Of a stretch of 38,035 nucleotides of DNA, positions 15,955 through 23,251 are shown one piece after another. This stretch comes from WS-7 sp035635575 (GTDB lineage: Bacteria > Eisenbacteria > RBG-16-71-46 > SZUA-252). Below the pieces are notes generated by a model. The model saw only the letters and a list, made by a program, of their open reading frames with translations, searched no databases and had not been told where the DNA came from. The translations under genes and the position numbers were made by a program. Location of the stretch: positions 1 to 38,035 of the forward strand of contig DASQAV010000024.1 of the NCBI GenBank assembly GCA_035635575.1, in the 5' to 3' direction. The stretch's first letter is position 1. The number at the start of each line of letters is the position of its first letter.

Positions 15955-17897
15955 TTCGGCTGCAGCTCCAGGGGTGCCAGGGCCAGGTGCCCCGACTCCA
16001 GCGTCATCACGGGAGCGTAGAAGCCCAGCGGCTCGGCCCGCCACCACGCTCCGGTCCGGCGGCGCTCCGCCGCACTGGTGAAGTGGTACCGATCGACCAG
16101 CGCCCGGAGATACCGGGGCGGCGCCCCAGGAAAGGGATTCGTGCGAAGCATGTTCAAGACTGGCCGCGATCCCTGGAGCAGCCTCTCGCAGAGCTTCGCG
16201 AACCAGAATTCGCTCCGGAAACCGCTGATGGCGGCGAACCACATCTGCCAGTCCAGGCGAGGCTGATGCGGGGCCACGAAGCCGGGCCGGCGCCCGGGAT
16301 CGCCCGGCTTGAACCGGAACGGGTATGCGCTCCAGATCACACCGTCGTTGCTCCCCTCGATCCGGATCTCCGGACGCTCTTTGGTCATGACCGCGAAGAG
16401 GCCATAGGAGTTGACCGTGCGCAGCGGCGCGGCAAGATCGTACGCGCTGGGTAAGGGGCCGAGCCAGGCGAGCGGCGCGCGCACCGCGTGGAAGAGCGGC
16501 ACCAGGCTCAGAAGAAAGAGTGCCGTCAGCACCGTTCCACGGATCCATGTCGTGCGTGATCGGTGCGGGGGAGCAATGTCTCCCGTGGAAACTCTATCCT
16601 CACGAGTTTCGAGGGAGACATTGCTCCCCCGCCAAAAACTCGCGTGCCAGACCGCGTCGTCGAGCAATGGAATGCAGAGCGCGATCGTGAGGAGGTTGAA
16701 GAAGCCATAGTTCCCCGTCGCCGCGATGACGAGCTGGTGCGCCACGATCACCGCCGAGGCGCCGAACCGGATCCTTCGCGGCGCGAAGAGGAGAAACGGC
16801 ACCAGCCCTTCCACCGCGAGCGTGACGCCGGTGGACAGGCGCTGGAATCCCAGCGGGAGCTGATGGGCGTACCATCCCATCCATGTCGGGAGCGGCTGTG
16901 TCTCGAAGTGATACCGGAGCGCCGTGAGATCGCGCCACGAGGAGTCGCCGCTCAGGAGCTTCACCGCCGCGGAGGCAAAGAGAAGGCGGAAGAGAAGCCA
17001 GCGCGTGAGGCGGAGCGCGCCGCGGGAGACGGGAGGATCGCTCCGCGGACGCGACCCGAGCCGCCACGGCGCGAGAAAGATCGCGAGGAACCCCGCCTCG
17101 AGCAGAAGGCCGTCCCACTGGAACCAGAGGAACTCGCGGCAGACGGTCGCGAGCGAGAGGTACGCCGCCCAGAGCCCGATCAGGCACGCCGCGGGAGCAA
17201 CGCCCAGGAAGAGCGCCGCCGACAACGCGACCCCTCCGCCGCAGAGGGCCGCGAGAAACCAGTCGGCGGAGGAGAGCCAGCACAGCGTGGGCGCGACCCA
17301 GTAGCGGGCCGGACCGAGCGTCGGGGAGGAAGCGAGCGCCGCGAGCGTCTGGGAAACGGGCAGGATTCCGTTGCTTCCGACCAGACCGTCCACCTGCACC
17401 CACAGCGACGCGAACGCGATCGCGTAGACGATCGCGATCAGCCGCACGTACACCCAGCACGTGGTCTCCTGCCCCGGCGGCACGACGTGCGCGCCCCAGA
17501 GGGCGTCGGTGACCCGGGAGAAGAAGGGCCGGTGTCCGGCGACCAGGCGATAGAGCCCCTCGCTCACCGCCTTGAAGCCGGGAACGTGCTCGTAGGCCCA
17601 GAGCCAGGCACGGCGCTTCGGAGCGTAGGCCAGCGCGCGAAAGACCGCCTCCGCGCCGCGGGAGCGGCGCCCGTCAGGCTCGAGGAGGTGGACTGCCTCG
17701 GCGAACGCGGCGGGAGGGATGTCCGGAACGCTCGATGCGATCTCCTGCGAGGGAGCGTACCGGACCTCATCGCCCGTCACGCGCTGCCAGCGCGCGATCC
17801 AGCGCTTGCAGAAATGGCACGTCCCGTCGTAGACGAGAAGCGGCGTGCCGGGCCCTTCTCCCCGTCTCTCTCCACCCTCGGTGTCGCTTCGCTCCAT
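15951..17897 (-). CDS. DCC thiol-oxidoreductase domain fused to lipase maturation factor
   Basis: 648 residues from the ATG at 17897, which has GAGGAG just upstream; earlier in-frame starts exist but lack one. Residues about 19-125 are a DCC/DUF393 domain with the redox pair C27/C30 in LVYDGTCHFC. From about 145 there are several membrane helices (VRLIAIVYAIAFASLWVQVD..., CREFLWFQWDGLLLEAGFLA, FRLLFASAAVKLLSGDSSWR, YHFETQPLPTWMGWYAHQLP), then the globular VNSYGLFAVMTKERPEIRIE and LDWQMWFAA block. This is the lipase maturation factor (LMF1/LMF2, HTTM-like) family, which in animals folds secreted lipases in the ER. Residues about 422-445 come from a palindromic DNA element. A DadA-like enzyme follows with coupled translation. 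Confidence 0.88.
   Translation of the reverse strand: MERSDTEGGERRGEGPGTPLLVYDGTCHFCKRWIARWQRVTGDEVRYAPSQEIASSVPDIPPAAFAEAVHLLEPDGRRSRGAEAVFRALAYAPKRRAWLWAYEHVPGFKAVSEGLYRLVAGHRPFFSRVTDALWGAHVVPPGQETTCWVYVRLIAIVYAIAFASLWVQVDGLVGSNGILPVSQTLAALASSPTLGPARYWVAPTLCWLSSADWFLAALCGGGVALSAALFLGVAPAACLIGLWAAYLSLATVCREFLWFQWDGLLLEAGFLAIFLAPWRLGSRPRSDPPVSRGALRLTRWLLFRLLFASAAVKLLSGDSSWRDLTALRYHFETQPLPTWMGWYAHQLPLGFQRLSTGVTLAVEGLVPFLLFAPRRIRFGASAVIVAHQLVIAATGNYGFFNLLTIALCIPLLDDAVWHASFWRGSNVSLETREDRVSTGDIAPPHRSRTTWIRGTVLTALFLLSLVPLFHAVRAPLAWLGPLPSAYDLAAPLRTVNSYGLFAVMTKERPEIRIEGSNDGVIWSAYPFRFKPGDPGRRPGFVAPHQPRLDWQMWFAAISGFRSEFWFAKLCERLLQGSRPVLNMLRTNPFPGAPPRYLRALVDRYHFTSAAERRRTGAWWRAEPLGFYAPVMTLESGHLALAPLELQPK
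16565..16632. repeat. 68-nt palindromic element inside a coding sequence
   Basis: Perfect 20-base arms GCGGGGGAGCAATGTCTCCC (16565-16584) and its complement (16613-16632) enclose a second 7-bp stem GAAACTC/GAGTTTC (16588-16594, 16604-16610) with a 9-nt loop and a 3/2-nt internal bulge. That gives 27 base pairs in 68 nt. It falls in the lipase maturation factor gene, which stays in frame and reads RGSNVSLETREDRVSTGDIA between two membrane segments. It looks like a REP- or RPE-type inserted palindrome. I saw no second copy in the window. Confidence 0.85.
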
Positions 17898-18004
17898 TCG
17901 CTCCTCGGCCGGTCGAACCGCTCCTCGCCCACGCGAAGCGGTACCATAATATGTCGCGGCCATCGGACGAAGGATTTCGCGTCGAGAAACCACGGAGCCG
18001 TTTC

Positions 18005-18466
18005 ATGCGCAGCGCGGGACTCCTCCTTCACCGCGTCCGGGACGGACGCCATGAAGTGTTCCTGGTTCATCCGGGAGGACCCTTCTGGCGGAACAAGGAC
18101 CTGGGCGCGTGGTCGATCCCCAAAGGGGAATTCGATGGGGACGAGGAGCCGCTGGACGCGGCGAAGCGCGAGTACCGGGAGGAGACGGGTTTCGAGCCGC
18201 CGGCAGGTCCCTTCCTTCCCCTGGGCGCCATCACCCAGCCGAGCGGAAAGATCGTCGAGGCGTGGAGCGCGCCCGGCGACAACGATGCGACTCAGGTTCG
18301 AAGCAACACGATTTCGCTCGAGTGGCCGCCGCGGTCGGGACGGAAGCGGGAATTCCCGGAAGTCGACCGCGCCGCGTGGTTCGACCTCCCCGAAGCGCAC
18401 CGGAGAATCCTTCGCGGTCAGCGGGGATTTCTCACGGCGCTGGAGCGCGCCCTCGCCGGATCGTGA
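18005..18466 (+). CDS. Nudix hydrolase
   Basis: 153 residues from the ATG at 18005, chosen because CACGGAG precedes it and because family members start with MxRSAGLLLHR; an in-frame ATG at 17951 has no ribosome site. The Nudix box is complete: GEFDGDEEPLDAAKREYREETGF fits Gx5Ex7REUxEExGU. The segment HPGGPFWRNKDLGAWSIPKG marks the small DUF4743-free subgroup of diphosphate-linked hydrolases seen in many bacteria. It cleaves nucleoside diphosphates linked to another moiety; the exact substrate is unknown. The gene is divergent from the lipase maturation factor gene. Confidence 0.93.
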   Translation: MRSAGLLLHRVRDGRHEVFLVHPGGPFWRNKDLGAWSIPKGEFDGDEEPLDAAKREYREETGFEPPAGPFLPLGAITQPSGKIVEAWSAPGDNDATQVRSNTISLEWPPRSGRKREFPEVDRAAWFDLPEAHRRILRGQRGFLTALERALAGS

Positions 18467-18507
18467 CGCGAATGCGAAGGCCCGCGGCGACATCGCCGCG
18501 GAAGGAC

Positions 18508-18945
18508 TCAGGGCTCTGCCTTGGCCCTCGTCCGCGTGCGGCGTGTCTTCACGAGAATGCGGTCGTCGATCCTGGGAACGAGATCCAGCATCTCCCTCGC
18601 CATCGCGAGGAGCGCCTCGGGATCGCACGGCTTGTAGAGAAGCGCGTTCACGCCCAGGTTCCGGATCTTGGCTTCATAGTCCCGATCCTCGAGGCCGGTC
18701 ATCACGATGACCGGCACCCGCCGGGTGTGCGGCGCCTTGCGCAACGCTTTCAGGACGGAGAAGCCCCCTCCTTCCGGCACCAGGAGATCCAGGAGGACCA
18801 GGTCCGGCTCGAACACGTCGAGCGCCTTGATTCCGCCGGTCGCGGTGTCCACGGAGCGCACTTCGAATCCCGCGCCCGCGAGACGCACCGTGAGCGCGAG
18901 CGCGACGTCCTCATTGTCTTCCACGAGAAGAACTCTCTTGGCCAT
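18508..18945 (-). CDS. single-domain response regulator
   Basis: 145 residues from ATG 18945 (MAKRVLLVEDNEDVALALTV). It is one receiver domain with acidic E9/D10, phospho-acceptor D53 (LVLLDLLVPEGGG), T83 and K105 (LYKPCDPEAL). A short basic tail of about 20 residues (DRILVKTRRTRTRAKAEP) follows, with no DNA-binding or enzymatic domain. Such stand-alone receivers act in phosphorelays or bind partners directly. No kinase is adjacent; the kinase-like gene at 2554 is far away, so the partner is unknown. Confidence 0.92.
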   Translation of the reverse strand: MAKRVLLVEDNEDVALALTVRLAGAGFEVRSVDTATGGIKALDVFEPDLVLLDLLVPEGGGFSVLKALRKAPHTRRVPVIVMTGLEDRDYEAKIRNLGVNALLYKPCDPEALLAMAREMLDLVPRIDDRILVKTRRTRTRAKAEP

Positions 18946-19190
18946 GTCTGTGCTCTCTTCTTGGGTGTGGCTGGATTGGTGAAACGGTCGCGGCCCCGAC
19001 AGGAAACTCCGCGCCAGCCTCAGAAGAAGCAAGATTTGTGCACGAGATCGTGGGAGATGGCAGATTATGTGCTGCCGAACCGCCTCTGTTGCATGGGGTT
19101 AGGCCTGTCAGGCATCCCCCTACAAAGCGACCCGCTGCTGGTCCCGCAATAGGCCCTTCCATGGGCGCAATTCTGCCCGTGCGCTCTGCC

Positions 19191-20189
19191 TCACTCGTCC
19201 AGCACGTAGAGCTGCCAGAGGTCGCGGCTGCTCGATCTCAGAAAAGGCAGAATCGCCATCTTGCCCGTCTTGCCGATGGAGCGCTCCAGAAAGCGCAGCT
19301 CCCGAAAGTCCGCGCGCACCTCGTCGTCGATCGGCAGGTCCACGCCGGCGGCGCGGGCGATGAGGATTCCCTTCGCGCGGAGCGAGAGCTCCAGATGGAT
19401 GCGCAGGTAACAGAGCATGTCCGCCACGACCGGGCCCGGCAGCCGGCTCAACGTGGAGAGGTAGGCGCCCGCCGGCGTGTCCTCGACCCGCCCTCGCTCG
19501 ATCGAATCCAGGAGCTCCACGTCGGTATCCAGGCTCACGCCCAGCCAATCGCGCGTGGCCCTCCCGCTCCGCTCGAACACGAGCACGACGAGAAGCGGCA
19601 TCGCGATGAGCAGCAGCGCCGTCGACACGAACGGATTCAGGACGAGATGGTTGTAGAGGGAGTGGGCCGCGAAGGCGAGAACGAGCCCCGGAAGCACGAC
19701 AGCCAACGACGTGGACGTCCGTCGATCGGCCAGAGACTTCGAGAGGATCGCCACGATCGCGGTGGCCGAGCCGTGCATCACCGCGGTCCCCAATCCCCGG
19801 ACCAGCCAGAGCCCCGGACCCAGGTCCCGCACGACGCTGGCGTAGTAGACGTTCTCCACCACGGCGAACCCGGTCCCCACCGCGAAGCCCAGGATGGCCG
19901 CGTCCACCAGAAATCCCACGTGCGCGGACCGGATGAGATAGACGATGTAGATGGCCTTGACGCTCTCCTCGACGAGCGGGCCCACGTAGCGCCGGAGGAC
20001 CGTCGGGTCCACCCCGTGGTCGAGAAGGATTCGATTGAGGAAGAGGGAGACCAGGGCGGCCAGGAGCCCCGCCCCGATCGCCAGAGCGACCGAGCGGCGC
20101 GACACGAGCTTGTAGCTGTCCATGAGGATCAGCGCGGCGAGAAAGAGGAGAACGGGAAGAAAGCCGACGACGAGGATCAGGACGCTCAC
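19191..20189 (-). CDS. PrsW-like intramembrane protease
   Basis: 332 residues with about eight membrane helices in the first two thirds. PrsW/CPBP-type motifs: RYVGPLVEESVKAIYIVYLI (E74, E75, K78), GFAVGTGFAVVENVYYASVV (E112, N113), RGLGTAVMHGSATAIVAILS (H139) and AAHSLYNHL (H176, N180). The last about 110 residues are a soluble helical domain (SIERGRVEDTPAGAYLSTLS...). In Bacillus PrsW cleaves the anti-sigma factor RsiW. Here the gene begins 10 nt after the stop of the exported metalloprotease-barrel gene and is surely co-transcribed. A transmembrane anti-sigma factor is encoded about 4 kb away, a possible but unproven substrate. Confidence 0.88.
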   Translation of the reverse strand: MSVLILVVGFLPVLLFLAALILMDSYKLVSRRSVALAIGAGLLAALVSLFLNRILLDHGVDPTVLRRYVGPLVEESVKAIYIVYLIRSAHVGFLVDAAILGFAVGTGFAVVENVYYASVVRDLGPGLWLVRGLGTAVMHGSATAIVAILSKSLADRRTSTSLAVVLPGLVLAFAAHSLYNHLVLNPFVSTALLLIAMPLLVVLVFERSGRATRDWLGVSLDTDVELLDSIERGRVEDTPAGAYLSTLSRLPGPVVADMLCYLRIHLELSLRAKGILIARAAGVDLPIDDEVRADFRELRFLERSIGKTGKMAILPFLRSSSRDLWQLYVLDE

Positions 20190-20199
20190 GCGCGGGCCG

Positions 20200-23172
20200 T
20201 CACAGGATCTTGAGCGAGACCATCCACTCGTCGCTCTGGCGCAGGCCCTTCAGGAAGGCCCTCGCGTATCCCCATGACAGCGTGAGCTTCTGGTTGACGA
20301 AGGCCGTGAGCCGAACGTCCATCTGCGCGCCGATCGTGCCCGCCTCGGTCCGGTCCGGCGTGCTGTCCAGATTCGTCAGGAGGCCTCCGGCGAAGACGGA
20401 CGTCTTCAAGAACGAGGCGTAGAAGGCCGGATTCCCCACGCCGCCGAATCGGATGGGGGGAAGATTCCAGTCCAGCATGCTCCGCACGAAATTGGTCCCC
20501 GCGATCTCGTCCAGCGCGACCCCCGGAAAGGAGGCGTAGTCCCGGTAGCGCTTGGGATCCTGGTAATCGAGCCAGTTGTTGCCGAACCCTCCGAAGTAGA
20601 AATTCGCGAACGGCTCGTTCCGGTCCCCCGGCGAATATCCCGCGGCCGAGCGGAGCCAGAGCGAGGAGTGCGTTACCGGAAGCGGGGCTCCGAGATCGAG
20701 CCCGGCGTATCCCATGGGAAACGTCCTCCATGCGGAATGGCCGGGGCGCTGGAAGAGAACGGTGTTGGCCGTGCCGTTCATCTTCCACTTGTACCCTCGC
20801 TCCGGCTCGACCCCGCCCAGAGAGGATCGAAGATCGGTGAAGGTCAGCTGCGCGCTGCCTGCCACCAGCTTGTCCACTCCGGGCGAGGTGGCCACGTTCT
20901 GAGCGTCCGGAAGGATGTCCAGCCCGCCGTACCCGGTCACCGTCGAGGAAAAGTCGAAATGCCTCGGCGGGTCCAGGAGGAGCGCGCGCGTGAACGTGGC
21001 TCCCGCCGCGTAGCCCTTGCGTCCGACCTTCGTCGGCCCTACGAGATCGTAGAAGCTCGCGCCGTTCCACTTCGCCTGGTAGCTCCAGTCGCCATGCCGG
21101 TAGGCGCCCGCGAGGTGTACCCGCTCCTTGCGATCCAGCCGGCCCGAGGGCGAGTACGATCCGGAGAGATCGAGCGTGGTGAAGCCCAGCGGATCGGAGA
21201 AATCGAGCCTGAGGCCGAACGCCGTGACGTCCTTGTACCCCTCGACGATGGGATACATCGAGGAGAGTCCAAGCTCCCGGATGCCCCGGTAGGGCCCGGC
21301 GTAGGTCGCCAGGGATTCCATGTTGACCCCCACCGGCGAGGGCGCCATCCAGCGCTTCACGATCGGATGCTTCTCCGCGATCTCGGCTCCCAGGAACGTG
21401 ACCGCGCTCACGTCCGTGACCGGCTGGGGATCCACGAGCGCGGGCACGAACCCCTTCCCCGTGAACCGGAACACCACCAGCGAATCCCGCGCGACCGGAA
21501 GCGGACGGAAGAATCCGGTCTCTCCGTTCGTGACCACGCTCATCGAGTCGCCGTCGAAGTGCCACTGGAAGATGTTCGAGACGCCCGTGTAGTAGGAGCT
21601 TCCGTAGAGGCTCCTTCCATCCTGGGAGAACACGAACCCCGCGGGAGCCGCCGCCCCGAAGTCGTGAAGGGTGGTGGAGGTGGTATCCCCCTCGAGAAGG
21701 CTTCGCGTGCGCCACACCCGCAGGGATTGCCGCCCGCTGACCTCGGCCAGGGTTCCCGCAAGCGATTGTCCATCCGGGGAGATGTCGATGTCGTAGAGGT
21801 CGTTTCCGAACGACCAGGAGTAGACCTGGTTCCAGTCGTTGTAAGGGTACGGAAGCTTGACGAGGGTCGAGATCCCGTTGAAGTGGCGCACGCCCCAGAG
21901 CGCGCGCGTCGTCCGGTCGAAGACGAGGTCCCCGATCCGCGCGTCCTTGATCAGCACGCGCGATTTCCCCGTGGCCGGGTCCAGGTCGCAGAGGTCGCGC
22001 CAGTCGTTGTTGTCGGTCGTGTAGAAGAGCTTCTTCGCGTCCGGATCGTAGGCCAGGGAGCACACGAAATAGATGGCCGGCCCCTTCACCTCGCGCAGCT
22101 TGCGGATCGGCCCGCCGTCGAGCGGGATCGCCCCGACGAATGCGACCGAGCCGGGATAATCCACCGCGGCGTAGATCGTCCTCGAGGGCGGGTCGTAGAA
22201 GGCGCGCGACACGGAGCCCAGCGCGTAGTCCGTGAGATCGCGGGACGGGGTGATGCGGTGCAGCCGGATCGAGTCCAGGTTCGCCTGCTGGAACGCATGC
22301 TCCCACTGGATCCAGTTCTGCCAGGCCTGGGCGAGGGGCAGGCCGTACACCTTCCGGAACTGGGAGGCGAAGTAGCGCTTGCTGCCCGGCGGACGGGACA
22401 CCCACTGGATGAGGCTCTCGGGGGAGTAGCGGTAGGCCAGATAGCTCATGAAGCGGGTTCCGTAGAGGTAAGAGTTGGCTCCCGCCTGGAAGTCGACCTT
22501 GGTTCCTTCCGCCTCGAGCCCCAGCGGATCGTAGAAGCGGGTCGAATCCCGGACCATGGAGCGGAACACCATCTCGTCGTACGGGCCCTGGGCCCTTCCC
22601 AGCCCTCCGGCCATCCACGTCTCCATGAAGACCGCGATGCCTTCGTGGTACCAGCGCGGCGCGGCGCGCCGGGGAACGCACAGGTTCTGATACAGGATCG
22701 ATTCCGGATGCTCGTTCGTCTCGCGCACCTTGCCGCGAAACAATGCTCGGAAGAACCGGTCCGCTCCCGCGGCCTGATCCAGCGCCACGACGTGGACGAC
22801 CTCGTGGTTCATCGTGAAGTTGATCCGCTCGTTCGACGGGCCGGTCTCGTAGACGTAGGTCGCGGGGGCGATGTGGACGCTCATGGTGTTCCTGGGGTTC
22901 ACGAAGACGCCCGCGTTCCCGAAGTCGGAGATGTCGTCCAAGTAGACGTTCACCTTCTCCTTCGGGGTGTAGTGAAAGAGCTTCTCGTGGAACCTCATGG
23001 AGTTCTCGAAGCAGCGCGAGGCGTACACGGAGAGGAAGGTGAGCGTGCCCGCGTTGTACACGAGACGGAGGTCGTCTGTCTCGATGGTATCGAGCCCGGC
23101 GTTCGTTGGGACGGGAAGGAGGAACAGGAGAGCGGCCGTGATGGCCCAAAGGCGCAGGACTCGGTGCTTCAT
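20200..23172 (-). CDS. exported HExxH metalloprotease with beta-propeller and outer-membrane barrel
   Basis: 990 residues. A signal peptide (about 1-25, LWAITAALLFLLPVPTNAG) leads into a gluzincin-type peptidase domain: zinc ligands H123 and H127 with catalytic E124 in NHEVVHVVALDQ, third ligand E177 in WYHEGIAVFME. Residues about 310-620 carry TolB-like propeller blades (FDRTTRALWGVRHFNGISTL, DIDISPDGQSLAGTL, FVFSQDGRSLYGSSYYTG). From about 660 to the end the sequence alternates like a beta barrel (GLRLDFSDPLGFTTLDLSGS, GAYRHGDWSYQAKWNG) and closes with a short aromatic-poor end, SLKIL. This suggests a protease displayed on the outer membrane by its own barrel. An operon partner is the PrsW-like gene. 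Confidence 0.85.
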   Translation of the reverse strand: MKHRVLRLWAITAALLFLLPVPTNAGLDTIETDDLRLVYNAGTLTFLSVYASRCFENSMRFHEKLFHYTPKEKVNVYLDDISDFGNAGVFVNPRNTMSVHIAPATYVYETGPSNERINFTMNHEVVHVVALDQAAGADRFFRALFRGKVRETNEHPESILYQNLCVPRRAAPRWYHEGIAVFMETWMAGGLGRAQGPYDEMVFRSMVRDSTRFYDPLGLEAEGTKVDFQAGANSYLYGTRFMSYLAYRYSPESLIQWVSRPPGSKRYFASQFRKVYGLPLAQAWQNWIQWEHAFQQANLDSIRLHRITPSRDLTDYALGSVSRAFYDPPSRTIYAAVDYPGSVAFVGAIPLDGGPIRKLREVKGPAIYFVCSLAYDPDAKKLFYTTDNNDWRDLCDLDPATGKSRVLIKDARIGDLVFDRTTRALWGVRHFNGISTLVKLPYPYNDWNQVYSWSFGNDLYDIDISPDGQSLAGTLAEVSGRQSLRVWRTRSLLEGDTTSTTLHDFGAAAPAGFVFSQDGRSLYGSSYYTGVSNIFQWHFDGDSMSVVTNGETGFFRPLPVARDSLVVFRFTGKGFVPALVDPQPVTDVSAVTFLGAEIAEKHPIVKRWMAPSPVGVNMESLATYAGPYRGIRELGLSSMYPIVEGYKDVTAFGLRLDFSDPLGFTTLDLSGSYSPSGRLDRKERVHLAGAYRHGDWSYQAKWNGASFYDLVGPTKVGRKGYAAGATFTRALLLDPPRHFDFSSTVTGYGGLDILPDAQNVATSPGVDKLVAGSAQLTFTDLRSSLGGVEPERGYKWKMNGTANTVLFQRPGHSAWRTFPMGYAGLDLGAPLPVTHSSLWLRSAAGYSPGDRNEPFANFYFGGFGNNWLDYQDPKRYRDYASFPGVALDEIAGTNFVRSMLDWNLPPIRFGGVGNPAFYASFLKTSVFAGGLLTNLDSTPDRTEAGTIGAQMDVRLTAFVNQKLTLSWGYARAFLKGLRQSDEWMVSLKIL

Positions 23173-23200
23173 CGACCCCCTCTACCCAGGAAAAGACGAA

Positions 23201-23226
23201 GAGACCCCGGACGATTCCGGGGTCTC
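23201..23226 (-). terminator. intrinsic terminator of the repeat-protein operon
   Basis: A perfect 11-bp stem GAGACCCCGGA/TCCGGGGTCTC with a 4-nt loop lies 25 nt past the stop of the repeat-protein gene. On the minus strand it is followed by the T-rich TTCGTCTTTTCC. It separates this operon from the metalloprotease gene downstream. Confidence 0.85.
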
Positions 23227-23251
23227 CGCGCCTTGACGATATTCGGGCTCG

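Noticed and set aside
15955..16548. Upstream extension of the DadA-like frame to 616 residues
   Set aside because: The extra 198 residues are out-of-frame reading of the lipase maturation factor gene; the GTG at 15954 with its 4-nt overlap is the natural start.
19095..19119. GGGG...CCCC hairpin before the response regulator gene as a terminator of the PrsW operon
   Set aside because: The two short 4-bp stems are separated by an internal loop and no T-tract follows on the minus strand; too weak to call.
20186..23149. 987-codon second minus-strand frame over the metalloprotease gene
   Set aside because: It has Arg/Gly/Ala/Pro-rich nonsense composition; the 990-residue frame has signal peptide, HExxH and propeller motifs.
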